Source of the DNA: Lolium rigidum
Taxonomy: Eukaryota > Streptophyta > Magnoliopsida > Poales > Poaceae
Assembly: GCF_022539505.1 (NCBI RefSeq)
Contig: NC_061508.1
Coordinates: forward strand, 94,281,276-94,345,275
DNA: 64,000 nucleotides
Reading direction: 5' to 3'
Shown here: positions 46,801 to 57,904 of the stretch, piece by piece
Layout: every line of letters begins with the position of its first letter
Position numbering within the stretch: position 1 is the stretch's first letter
Notes under the pieces: model-generated
The model's database searches: none
Seen by the model: the letters and a program-made list of their open reading frames with translations, nothing else
Told to the model about the DNA's origin: nothing
Made by a program: the position numbers and the translations under genes

Positions 46801-47468
46801 TTCACTTGGTATCTTTTGTTTTGAATGATATTATGGGAGTGATGATTCCATGTTTGTGCACTTTATACTCCAATGCAATTTGTCTAGTTTTGTGCACAAA
46901 CCTTGGGGAGCTTCCTCATATTATTTAGAGCAATCTTCTTGATCTTATCATAATATCTATCTTTCTTTTGGTACCTTCTTTGTGGTTCATTTGGTTGCTT
47001 GCTTCATTTGTTGAAGCTTCTTAACTTTGTTATCTTTTTTGCAATCTTTGATCCCATCTATAGTGTGATTCCTTCCGAATATTCTTTATTGGATACGTGC
47101 ATTTGATTCCACTCAAATTATGAGAAATGCACACGCTATGGAGGAACTCTCACTATTTTGGCCTTCTAAATTTTTCACCCATTTCGGCAATTGGTGCCAA
47201 TGGGGGAGAAGTTTGGAGGGTTTAAGGGAATTTGGTTATGTCTTTGCTTTATGCTTAAGCATGTGCCTTTATTGCATTGCATCTTGTTGCTTTGCATAGT
47301 TGAATATTTAGAGGAAACTCCACTAGGCTTTGAATGCCAATATATGCAATGAAAGTCAAGATCATTCACACATGCATATATTATGGGGGAGTTTGCTCTA
47401 TATGTTCAACTTGTTTGTTACTTAAATTCCTTATATAAACCCTCTCAAAGATATTGTCACCAATTACC
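43840..47468 (+). other. Non-coding interior of the Copia element (3.6 kb)
   Basis: AT-rich with many TTGGGGGAG words (e.g. near 44210, 44408, 45131). It has a 31-bp unit repeated three times (44653-44745) and no frame resembling integrase or RT. This is where pol would be in a complete element. Confidence 0.8.
44653..44745 (+). repeat. Three tandem copies of a 31-bp unit
   Basis: Unit ATACTATTAATTGCTTTGCA followed by TGTTGGTATGA, copies at 44653, 44684 and 44715, nearly identical. Confidence 0.9.
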
Positions 47469-47482
47469 AAAATGGGGGAGAT
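47469..47482 (+). other. Polypurine tract
   Basis: AAAATGGGGGAGAT immediately before the 3' LTR; primes plus-strand DNA synthesis in LTR elements. Confidence 0.75.
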
Positions 47483-49795
47483 TGAAAGTGCATGGACCCC
47501 CCATGTGTGGTTTTGGTAATTAATGACAATCCCTATGGACTAATGTTTGCATTAAGTTATATTTGTAGGTGTTGTCCATAGGCAATGCTTGAACCATATG
47601 TTGGCTTCAAGGTTGCAATAAGAAGAAATTAATGAAGGATATCAAGTGTCAAGTATGTCTTGAAGATGAAGATGAAGTGAGCCCTCAAGTTACTTCAAGA
47701 CATCAACATGATGAAGAATGAAGAAATGATGTGCAAGTTCAAGATGAGCCATCTCTAAGAGATCATTTGCTTGAAGCTTGCCATCCATATGGTGATCATG
47801 GATATGTGAAGATGTGCCGAAGAAGAAGCTCTCCCATGGTGGATTATGGGGGAGCAATCCACAAGACTTCGTCAAGCAAGCACAATCAAGAAAGATGTTC
47901 CATCTTGTTGCGGTCAAGATCGTCATCATCAAGATCAAGTGGAATACTCAAGGTTAAGGTTTGCTCTTGATAGGGTTTCTTTCTCACCGGTCTCATGGTG
48001 TAGTTGGAGACCGGTTTATAGTTTAGTTGCCGTACTATCAAGAGGGCTCTCGAGTGAGTAACTCGATCGTATCCTTCGGAGAGCTCAAACCTTTGCATCC
48101 TTGCATCATCTTTCTTGGTTGTTATTTGGATCTTATCCATATGGTGTTTTAGAGCTTGTGCTTATTCTCATGACAAGCTCTAGTTCATCGAAAACGGATT
48201 CCGCATGAATCACTTGTTGCGTTTTCGATATTGGAGTTTTTCTCGGTTTCTCGTATTGAGAGATTTCACTCTAAAATACATATAAAAACCTACCCCACTT
48301 GTTCTTAAGCTTTTCACTCTTTGTGGGGTAGCTCTTGTCATCCCCTTTACAACAAAATTGGTTTCACCTAAATCCGAGTTTCCTAACTCAACTTGTTGCG
48401 TTTTCGAGGTTGGAGGTTTTACCGGTTTGCCTTTTTTAGATAGGTAAAACCTTTATTAATTTGTTTCTATCCTACTTTGCTGGACTATGATGTTTCTATG
48501 CATATTGTTGTAGAGCTCGTTGTTGTGATTTCAACGAGCCCAAGATCATCGAAATCGGAGTCCGGATGCAAAAGTTCTTAATGTTTTCGTACCGGGTGTT
48601 TGGGTATAAACAGGGAGGCCGGCAGTGCCGCCGGGAGCACTCCGGCACTGCCGCCGGGACCACTCCGCACTGCCGCTCGGGACGCGATTTTGACCATAAC
48701 GGGCAGATATTTTGGCCCCTATTTAAGGGGGTCTTCTTCCCCAAAGTTCCCGGTCGGTTTGAGCTCGTTTTGCCTCCATTGTTGACCTTCTTTGAGCTTG
48801 CTATCTTCCTCTCCCTCCAATGATTCTTGCATCCATTTGAGAGAAAGATAGAGGAGATCTAGATCTACATCTTCACCAATCAAATCCCTCTCTTTGTGAG
48901 GGGAATCCACTAGATCTAGATCTTGGAGAAATTTGGTGTTCCTCCTTCTTATTTGTACTTCTCTCTTATTCCCCCAATAGCTTTTGTAGCTTTGTTGGAA
49001 TTTGAGAGAGAAGGACTTGAGCATCTTTGTGGTGTTCTTGCCATTGCATTTGGTGCATCGGTTTGAGTTCTCCACGGTGATTCGTGGAGGTGAAAGCAAG
49101 AAGGTTGTTACTCTTGGGTTCTTGGAACCCTAGACGGATTCGAGGCCTTTGTGGCGATTTGTTGGGAGCCTCCAATTAAGTTGTGGATGTGTGCCCCAAC
49201 CTTTGTGTAAGGCCCGGTTTCCGCCTCGAAGGAAATCCCTTAGTGGAACCGTGACCTAGGCCTTTGTGGCGAGGGTCACCGGAGATTTAGGTGAGGCGCC
49301 TTCGTGGCGTTCGGTGTGTGGTGTGAGTACCGCATCTTGGGGTGAGGCCTTTGTGGCGTTGGTGTGCATCGAGCAACCACACCTCAAGGTGAGCCTCTTG
49401 TGGCGTTCGGGAGCACTAAGCAACCGCACCTCTCCACCGGAGATTAGCACTCGCAAGAGTGTGAACTCCGGGATAAATCATCGTCTCCCGCGTGCCTCGG
49501 TTATCTCTATACCCGAGCTCTTTACTTATGCACTTTACCTTGTGATAGCCATCGTGCTTGAAGTTATATATATCTTGCTATCTCATACTTGCTTGTATTG
49601 CTTAGCATAAGTTGTTGGTGCACATAGGTGAACCATTGCTTAGAATAAGTTGTTGGTGCACATAGGTGAACAATAGTATAGGCTTTGGGCTTGACAAAGT
49701 AAACGCTAGTTTTATTCCGCATTTGTTAAGCCCATCTCGTAAAAGTTTTAAATCGCCTATTCACCCCCCCTCTAGGCGACATCCGTGTCCTTTCA
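47483..49795 (+). repeat. 3' LTR (2313 bp)
   Basis: Matches the 5' LTR except for about five substitutions and four one-base indels, grouped in the GC-rich tandem repeat and nearby CCG/CTG sites. Confidence 0.92.
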
Positions 49796-50100
49796 GCCAC
49801 GTGTCGGAGTCGACGGCGTACGCGGGATGGGCACGGAGGTCCAGCGGCAGGTACTGCCGCCTACGCTGGATCTCATTGCTCCTATATGGCTCGCGCGCAG
49901 GCATGGGCGGAACGGGCACCCGGAGGTAGCTGGGCCGCCAGCCGCTAGGCATTTGCATGTCCCCCCAGCCGTCGCACGGCGTCCGGTGTGCATGAGCCGC
50001 GCGACGTGGACGGTAGCGGGACCCTGCGCGGCCGCATCTCCTTCTTGTTGCCGCTGCTGGACGCCTCGAAGTCATTCTTCTTTCCCATGGTGCTGCGGCG
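49796..50100 (-). pseudogene. N-terminal arm of the same hypothetical protein
   Basis: The minus strand starts MGKKNDFEASSSGNKKEM at about 50089, has a stop or frame change near 49950, then shows EPYRSNEIQRRRQYLPLD and ends AVDSDTW at the Copia target site. Confidence 0.4.
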
Positions 50101-50544
50101 GCGCGCGGAGGTGGTGGGAGTGGAGGTGTCCGTGCTGTGGGCGATGCCAGGAACGGTGTCGATCGACTACTAAGGCCGGTCGCGCGCGGGAAACGATGCC
50201 ATTAAAGGCGGCCCAGCCACCACCCGCCAGTGCATGCTCAGAAGAGGTTGCGGCGACATTGATGACAAAGGTTGCGGCGCAGACGCGGAAGCGCTGACCA
50301 TGGAAGCGATGGCCGCGGAAGCGATGTCCTCCATACAGGCTCGCTGTCATGCGGGTCCGGTGAAAAAACGAACGGTCACTTGGGCGTCCGCCAGCTTCTG
50401 CATGGCGCATATTTAGACCGTGTTTGAGTCGCTGCGGACCAATCATCGCCCCGCTTGAGCGGATACCAGACACATTTCCGATAACCGCGAACGCAAATGA
50501 TCCTTCAGCGTTCGTTTACGTCCCGTTGGTCGTTGGAGATACCC

Positions 50545-51010
50545 TAACACAAAATTCTTTGGATTTCACACTCGTGCTTCTAGGCGTCCGTTGGGTCCAT
50601 GCCTCACGAGCTACGTTGACCGCGATCATGCTGCGATCTTTCCACGTTTTCTTTTCTGGCTTGAAACTGCGTGCACCGTCAACGGAAGGTTGCTTTGACT
50701 TGTGTGCACATCACGCTTGGAGCAGTGGCAGTAGACTTCCGCGTCTAATGCTACTCGTAGGTGTACTTCCATGTTCGAAAAGTAAATTGTAGTAGTACGC
50801 TCAACTAAGCACACACTCATACTTGCCTACACAAATAGTGTGCTTTATGTACAAATAATATTTCTCGCATATTTGGTCAGATTGGAACAATTGAATTAAA
50901 AAGGAAAGAAAGATAGTAAATGCCAATTTAAATAATTGTTGAGGAAGAATCGCAATTCGAAAACATATCGTGCGCACAGCCTAAAGCACTTCTACAAATA
51001 GGATTTGGTC
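50545..51010. other. Intergenic; no gene seen
   Basis: Flank of the Harbinger-type element. Short ORFs have no recognisable product. Confidence 0.5.
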
Positions 51011-51410
51011 GGATATTCACTTTGGCTCATAGGAGCATTTGCTCCCACTATGTGAATCTACATTTCGAAGTGCCAAAAAATTCTAAAGTAAAATTTTTCA
51101 TGTACATCTACACATTTTATGTTCGTGCACAAGTTTTCAAAAGAAACTACAAAAATTTGTGGCTCCTGTAAAAAAGACAAATTTTGATGCTATAACACGA
51201 CTACGTACAGGACATTTTTTTGTCTTTCTTGTACACGCCACATAAAATATTGTTTCTCCATGAAAACTTGTGCACTAACAAAGAATGTCACGATGTACAC
51301 CAAAAAAATTATGTCAGAATTTTTTGACATTTTTAAAATTGTTTTTTAATTATTTTGTATAATGGGAGCATTTGCTCCTATGAGCCAAAACGCCACCTCC
51401 GGATTTGGTC
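51011..51410. mobile_element. MITE with ~36-bp inverted ends and 10-bp target duplication (MULE-type)
   Basis: Flanked by GGATTTGGTC on both sides (51001-51010 and 51411-51420), consistent with the 9-10 bp duplication of Mutator-like elements. The ends share TTTGGCTCATAGGAGCA and GCTCCC. Each end also contains its own palindrome (GGAGCATTTGCTCC). The interior is AT-rich and non-coding. Confidence 0.7.
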
Positions 51411-52456
51411 CTGTTATATTAATATAGCAACCACACATTACAACTGCTGGAGCATCAGCACAATCACGTCAAGAGAAAAAGATAAAAGAAAGAAACCCGA
51501 AAAGGTCGGATCGACGAAAACAAAGGTGTCCCGCAGCCGATGCACCCTCTGAAGAATTCCCACCACGCTCATAGCACTCTGAAACACCGTGTACCAAGCA
51601 ACACCTTCAAGAAGGAATGACATGACGATGCTACTACCCGGAGTGGTCCTAGGGTTTCCCCCGGCACGCATATGGACAAGGGGGGAGGGCTTCACCCAAC
51701 GCCCTTTAGGAAGGAAGGTTGGCACCCGTGTGCGTCTCCGCGTCGGTGTCGGCCTGCCCGACAGAGATTTCTCTTGACCCTCGCAACCTCACCCTGGACG
51801 CTCAATTGTGCTCCATCAAACTCAACGCCCAGCAACGTGCGCCACCACGGCTTTACACCCACCATCGCCGCCTTACCGCGGCCAACGAACCTAGGTCAGC
51901 GTGACCAAGGAGGATCTTGAAACCGAGCATCAACGAGGTAGTGGCCACGCGAGAGGGAACCGCCTCCACTGCCAATGGCGGTACCCGCCCAAACATGCCG
52001 GCAAGGGGCACACCGGGCCCTCCCGGCACGGCCGAGAACAGACCCACCTAGTCAATGCTAGTGAAGCCCCCGCCGGGATGTTGCTGGACGCGCGCCTCCA
52101 CGTCACTCAACCTCCACTACGGTCACCTCCCCCGCCCGCTAGAAGCAATCCGGTTGCGCTAGAACCCAGCCCTAGATGGGCCCCAAAGGGCCCGGATCTA
52201 GGCTGAGAGAGCGGCACAAGTTATATTGTCCTCATGTGTCTATTTCTCTTGTCCCTCATCCCACATTCCCACTTCTCTTTCCTTTGGGATAAGTGATAAG
52301 AGCATCACTAGTAGTGCCCCTAAACCCTCAAATCCTCAAAAATAACTGTTTTTTTTTACAGTTTACGAGTGAAAAAACGCGTAGACTAGAACCATCAAAT
52401 CCTCAAAACAAAATAGGGGTCCAACGCTCAAACCCAATTCCACCTTCTAGAACTAA
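51411..52456. other. Intergenic, degraded repeat-like sequence
   Basis: Moderately GC-rich. AAGAAGGAATGACATGACGA and CCTAGGGTTTCCCCCGGC resemble the 3' regions of grass LINE-like repeats, but no RT is present. A Harbinger-type end (TAAGAGCATCACTAG) at about 52301 has no partner. No gene is supported. Confidence 0.35.
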
Positions 52457-52875
52457 GAGCATCTCCACCGGTCCTCCCCAAAAAAGCGTCGGCATGCACG
52501 CCGGCAACAAGCTATGGGGAGCGCCGACTGCATGCATTTAGTATTTGGGGACCGGCGTCTCCCACCAATTAACCCAATAGAGGCGCCGACACTATGCATG
52601 CACATGCAAGTGGGGACAGAAAAAGTAGGAGAGAGGAGAATCTTTAGTGGGTTGTGTCACATGCAAGTGGGGCACATGCAACTTTTCAGCAGAAATTGAA
52701 CGCCGGCGCTCCCAATCGGCTCCCTTTGTGAAGGGATCCTTTCGAGAGTGTCGACACTTTTATGGGGCTCCAAAACATGCCGGCATTTTTGGGGAGCGCC
52801 GGTGCGGGCGCTTTCTCTCACTAGACTCCCAATAGAGCTATTGGGAGCTCTATTGGGAGCCCCATGGAGATGCTC
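52457..52875. mobile_element. Tourist/Harbinger MITE (419 bp)
   Basis: Perfect 11-bp terminal inverted repeat GAGCATCTCCA / TGGAGATGCTC with TAA target duplications (52454-52456 and 52876-52878). Non-coding, with GCGCCG-rich inner repeats. Confidence 0.85.
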
Positions 52876-53564
52876 TAAGGGTTGGGGCCCCAAACTGCCC
52901 CAACCCACACTTTCCTTCCAACGTGCGCGGGAGGGAAATTTCACCGCCCCCAACCTCCCGCATCTGCGCATCCGAGCCGCCGGCCATCAGCCACCGCCAT
53001 TCCCCCCCCCCCCACCTCCCCTCGACGCGCGCCGACCGCCGCGAGCTGCGCCGCACCCGGATCCGCACCTCCTGCCCCGCGTCGCACGCATCCGTGCCGC
53101 GCGGCCGCCGCCCCATGCCGCCCGCCGCCTCCCCCACCTCCCCGAGCCTCCCCCGAGCCACGCCCCGCCCCCGACCGCGACGAGCCACCGTGCCTCACCC
53201 CTGCCCTCCCCTCCCCGCCCGCCGCCAACCTCCCCGCCGCCCAGATTTGGCAGCGAGCTACGTGCTAGTTGCTTTTGGTGTCTAGAAATTTCTAGGAATT
53301 GGTTTCACTAATTAGAGCATCTCTAGCAGATTCTTAAATTGGTCAAACCTGGATATTTACAGGCCGGTTTGAGGGTTTAGGGTGTTTTTTGTCCAGTCCA
53401 AACACCTCTGGAGGCCGGCCTGGATACGAGCCCCCCCCCCAATGCGCATACAACTTTGCTGAACTTCATATGTGCCAGTAGCTGGGAAAAAATAGTCACA
53501 GAAAGTAACAGTACAAAGCCCAAACACCAAATGAATCGCACACATCACAAAGAGCCACAGCACA
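52876..53564. other. GC-rich intergenic sequence with a Harbinger end
   Basis: About 330 bp of C-rich, Pro/Ala/Arg-coding-like sequence in several frames (52900-53260), without a conserved domain. TTAGAGCATCTCTAGCAG at about 53306 is an unpaired Harbinger-type terminus. Confidence 0.4.
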
Positions 53565-54229
53565 TACAGCAATTGTGCATACAATTTAGATGAAGTTTAT
53601 ACAAAAGATCAGTCAAATTGCGTGTTAGGCACCAGATAATCACCACAGCGCCGAACACAACTTACAAAAATTGAGTGAATCACACCAATGCACAAGAACT
53701 GAAGGAAAATATATGATAACATATGAACTTCAAAATCAGCAGAATACATAATTTCAACGTTTGTGTAAGAATAGAACAGGAGCCAAGAAGATATATAATA
53801 TAACAGCAGAGTTTCTTCATTATGTATACGAATAGTTACCATCACTCCCATCAGAAGGACAAGCTAAAGCACTGCTTTCGAACAAACAAACGAAAGACAA
53901 TACTCCATGTAGAGCATAGTTTCGAGGCAGACTCCAAAAATGTGTTCAAAGACCAGCAACTAAAGTCAATCCAAGAAAATACCTACTAATTGACAAAAGC
54001 CAGTCAAAGCAAAATTCACTGTTACAGGCTTACAGCAATTGGGCATACAGCTCGAGATGAAATTCATACAGAAAGATCAGATTGGTGAATTTACACATGC
54101 AAGGCCACTAGCAAAAATCCTCACAGTCGCGGTACAAATAACATCGAATGGATTGCACCGATGCACAAGAACTGAAAGAAACTATACATGACAACATATT
54201 AACTTCAACATCAGCAGAAATAATTTCAT
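53565..54229. repeat. Diverged direct duplication (about 195 bp, offset 466)
   Basis: 53565-53759 and 54031-54229 share TACAGCAATTGNGCATACA, GATGCACAAGAACTGAA and ACTTCAAAATCAGCAGAA-type blocks in the same order. The copies have drifted, so the event is old. Confidence 0.7.
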
Positions 54230-55001
54230 AGAAGTTGTCTAATAAGGACGCATCTAGCGGGCGCACCCTGAGGAAGAAGAGTAGCCCGATTAAGATTTCA
54301 GGATCTAATAATCATGATCCCATGTATCTATATATTGTGTTGGATATTATGACGGACACACACCAGACTCAGTTATCTGATTATAGTCACACACAAAAAT
54401 TTTACAAGCAACAGCTATCAATGACTGAAATTGTCCTATGATCATAACCATTAACGGAGATACATTATCAAATGATGACCAAAATAAGATCGGCATGGAA
54501 ACGTATATATACTTTTGTGTAAATCTTTTATATATTCTTATTAGATTTTGAAGATTCGAATGACTAAGATGAATGCTGGGTTTGAGTAATCAACCAGATT
54601 ACCGTATGAGTCAATCGTCCAAACCTCAATGTCAATGTTTGGCACACATCAATGACGAATGCATTCCATTACACCAAGCTTCGCTTAGAAATCATCGGGA
54701 TGTCACGCATAATAAATGGAGAGAAACAACATGCCCTGGACAAGAAATATTGGTAACTTCACTAGGCTCACTCAACATAATGCCGTAGCTTGCTTGTACA
54801 GAACAGGAAAACGAAGGCTCGTACCAAAACAACCACAGAAGCAATGGTGAGCGACTGAATCTTTCGGAAAACTGGAGGCGGCAACAAGTCAGCAAACTTC
54901 TTCAAAGTATTGAATAGGTAGTCATAAGTAGGAGGTTTAATGCAATAGTACATTGGAAAAACGACTACATTACAATAAGAACATTTCATAATTCCTACCC
55001 T
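54230..55001. other. 3' flank of the small membrane protein gene
   Basis: AT-rich. No gene is seen apart from the expected 3'UTR of the minus-strand gene. Confidence 0.45.
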
Positions 55002-55790
55002 CTAAGGCCAGCGGTCATCTAGATCAGGCTTCTTGACAAAGATCTGGTTGTAGTCTGGCCGTGACATCTGTAACACAAATCATTCATTCAGTTATTGGTG
55101 CAAGAAGACAACAAAATCCAGAATACCAGATATAGCAGATTATGTGAACCAGACTACACTTGCTGACACAAATGTAACCAAACCGCATACAGCTACAGGC
55201 ATGATTTGCTACCTAGCTATCTGTAGCCATCAGCTCTGCCTCCCAAGTTATATCATCAGGTTGACAGTACAGTTACATGAACTTGTGTATCCGGACTTGG
55301 TGGGTTCGATTTTGAAAAGCATAGTTCGTGCAGTAACCTTCGACCGCAACGTCACCATTTTATCTTTGTTATGTCAAAATTCCAAGCCATGGAGAGTGCT
55401 AGCACTAGATTATCTACCATGTCCCCCTACGGTTTCAATTGATTCTTTCTCTGAACCATTCAATCATCACAAACGCAAGAGAACCATGTCAATTGGGCAT
55501 AAAGGCATAAAACCACCCTACTGGATCTCTCACTGGCAGGCGCGGCGCCAGAATTTTGACCCGATACTACGTAGATGCGAAATATTCAGCTGGGGGAGAA
55601 GAGAAGACTGATGGGGTGCGGGCCTTACGAGATCCTTGAAGAGGATGAAGGCGATGAGGAAGAAGAGGACGAAGAGGATCTCGAATTCGGCGAGGCGGAC
55701 GAAGCGGAAGACCTTGTCCACGGCCCTCGTCATCATCCCTGGCTCCCTCCGGCCGCCGCCGCCGCCGCCCACGCCCCGTTGCGGCCGCAT
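55002..55790 (-). CDS. 75-aa single-pass membrane protein, two exons, function unknown
   Basis: Exon 1 (55790-55629, 54 codons) starts MRPQRGVGGGGGGRREPGMM and contains the membrane segment FEILFVLFFLIAFILF. Exon 2 (55067-55002) gives SRPDYNQIFVKKPDLDDRWP and a stop. The intron is GTAAGG...TTACAG and joins in phase 0. The motif RAVDKVFRFVRLAEFE before the membrane span and the SRPxYNQI tail read like a conserved plant mini-protein. I cannot name it; a small organelle or ER subunit is possible. An upstream GTG-started frame is not needed. The 5' region is GC-rich. Confidence 0.7.
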
Positions 55791-57904
55791 CGCCCCCGCT
55801 CGCGCGCGGATCCCTCTACAGCGTACTGCCTCCCTGAAGCTATGAACCCTAAACTTGAGCGTAACAAAGGGAGACACAAGCAGATAGACAGCTGGATAAC
55901 GGGAGGGCAGCTACCGGATCGCCGGCGGGGCGGCGGCGGCGGCGGAGACGATCGGCCGGCTGCTGGTTGGTTCGGTCGGACGAGCCGGAGAGTGGGTTCG
56001 CGTGTCGGGGTCTTCGCAGTTCGCACGCAGCCCCTGCTAACGCTGCCGGCTCGAGCGGTGGTGGTGCGCACGATCTCGGATCCAACGGCGGAGAGTAGCT
56101 GAGAAGCAGGACGGGGAATGCGTTTGCTCCTCACCAGTACAGGTCAGGTCGTGCAAAACGGTGCTCCAATTTTTTTTCTTCTCAAAATAAATATTTTTTT
56201 GGTGCGAGATGTTTAGTACTCCCTCGCTCTAAAAATATAATGTAAGATAATTCAGGAAATTTATAAGTATGATAAAACTGATAGAAAAATGTCAACATAC
56301 ATAATACCAAACAAATACACTTTGTGAATATTGATACCCTTTTCTTAAATATTGTCAAAATTATTGTTTTTAACCTAGAACAAAAGTTAAAGACTTAAAG
56401 AAACTCTAGCAGATCCTGTAAAAACACGGTCCTTAAAACTGGTTTGCAAGCCACTGAAAACCCGTTTTAGAGGCTCACACGAGCTCTGGCTGAGCAGATC
56501 CCGTAAACAAAAACCTGTAAAACGAAATATTCCACAAAAAAGCCCATTTGTTAGCATTTTTTCATATTTTTTTCCTTCTATCCCTTTTCCTATCTTTTTT
56601 CCAAGCTCTCTGCCTAGCCCGTCGGCCGCCCGCTAGCCATCCGCCACTCCTTCTGCGTGTATTGCCCACGCATAGCCGGGCCGCCCGCCCCTGCCTAGCC
56701 ATGTGTGGCCGCACCGACCGTGTGTGGTGGCCTTGCCTCACCAGAGCTTGGCCATGGCGGATGCGCTCGGGACGAACTTCCCAATGACGGCTATGGTGCG
56801 TGGAGAGGACAGGGAAGAAGAAAAAATGGCGAGCGGAGCTCACTAGGAGGGGTTGGTGGAGTTAATAATGTTGAACGACGTCTCCATTGTCAGAATTTGG
56901 CCGGACGCTAGCGAGTCTCGCGACGAAAGGGCACACGTGTAAAAAGTTTTACGGTTCAAGCTAATTTACCGGAGTATGATGCAAAATACTCCGTAGAAGA
57001 ATGTGATTGTTTGTACCGAGGATTCAAGACATTTGCCAATGTCATCTGAATCATTTGTGCCAGATCCAATGAACCGAAGATGGCATTGGTATAATCACAA
57101 GTGTGGCCTTCAAAAAACTCAAACATAACTCAATTTACAATTAAAAAAAAGATGGAATGCATATTTTGTGTTAAAGTACGATTTTTTCACAAGCACATAT
57201 AGAACCAAACAGTAAACCTGTAATTTTCACCAATAAATGAGTTAATTTGTGGACTACACATAAAAAATTGTGGATCTATAATAAACAAAGTTTTTGTATT
57301 AGACAGATAGAGTTAGTCATTAATGGAATTAGGTGGGATTGTTTTTCAGATTTTTCTGAAACTTCCAAATAGAATTTTCATTTTTTAAAACTTACGGTCT
57401 CTGAAAAACGCAGGAGCCAAATGACCACATCTACGACCTTTGAGTAAACAAAGCGAGATGTGAGCGTATTCATCCAGGACGATCCTTCATGATTTGCAGT
57501 GTGACTTGAACACGCTTCTGCAAATATAACAGGATGCTCAAACCCCTAGCTGGTAAAACATGAAGCATTCCCCTATTCGGCTCGGAAAATGTCACTACTG
57601 GACAGTTTCATAAATAATACAGCTCCGGTTGTCTGTGCCAATGCACAACAGCATCCTCAACATCGCACCTGACTGGAAATAAAGCTATATTTTCTTATGG
57701 CAATTCGTTTGATGCCAACTGGGTAAACATAAAAAGGAATAATGCTAGCTAATGTTAAATTGAATAGAATCACCGGAGCAGTTTAAGCTAGTATACATTT
57801 ACACCATACGACTACAAACAAAAAGGAGATGTTTAGTGGAACTGACTAAACCGAAAGATGTGATATCTTTGTATGGTCTGGAGAGATTTGGGGGGATCAT
57901 AGTA
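55791..57904. other. Intergenic: promoter of the 55.8-kb gene and MITE scraps
   Basis: GC-rich promoter/5'UTR to about 56150. An unpaired Stowaway-like end (ACTCCCTCGCTCTAAAAATATAA) lies at about 56218. A Harbinger-type terminus (CTCTAGCAGATCCTGTAAAAAC) lies at about 56404, with a related copy of the phrase near 56494. No gene is supported. Confidence 0.45.

Larger units (their letters stand above)
39079..49795 (+). mobile_element. Young Copia element with Gag only (10,717 bp)
   Basis: Two 2313-bp LTRs (39079-41391 and 47483-49795), a primer site at 41394, a purine tract before the 3' LTR and an exact 5-bp target duplication GCCAC (39074-39078 and 49796-49800). The internal 6.1 kb codes for a Gag with two CCHC knuckles in its first 2.4 kb. 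It then has about 3.6 kb without protease, integrase, RT or RNase H. The two LTRs differ by about nine small changes, so it inserted recently. It must borrow enzymes from a related autonomous Copia. Confidence 0.92.
38183..50544. mobile_element. PIF/Harbinger-type element split by a Copia insertion
   Basis: The left end AGGCATCTCC (38183) and right end GGAGATACCC (50544) form a short inverted repeat, with TAA on both sides (38180-38182 and 50545-50547). The two arms (38183-39078 and 49796-50544, about 1.64 kb in total) read as one interrupted element. A minus-strand protein frame passes from the right arm (starting MGKKNDFEASSS near 50089) to the left arm (ending DDYVAYIFQE near 38850) across the Copia target site. 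Frameshifts exist within each arm. No transposase domain is recognised, so it is non-autonomous or carries a captured gene. Confidence 0.6.

Noticed and set aside
52748..53311. 187-codon Pro/Arg-rich frame
   Set aside because: Several frames on both strands are open here, the composition is C-rich, and no domain or splice support exists.
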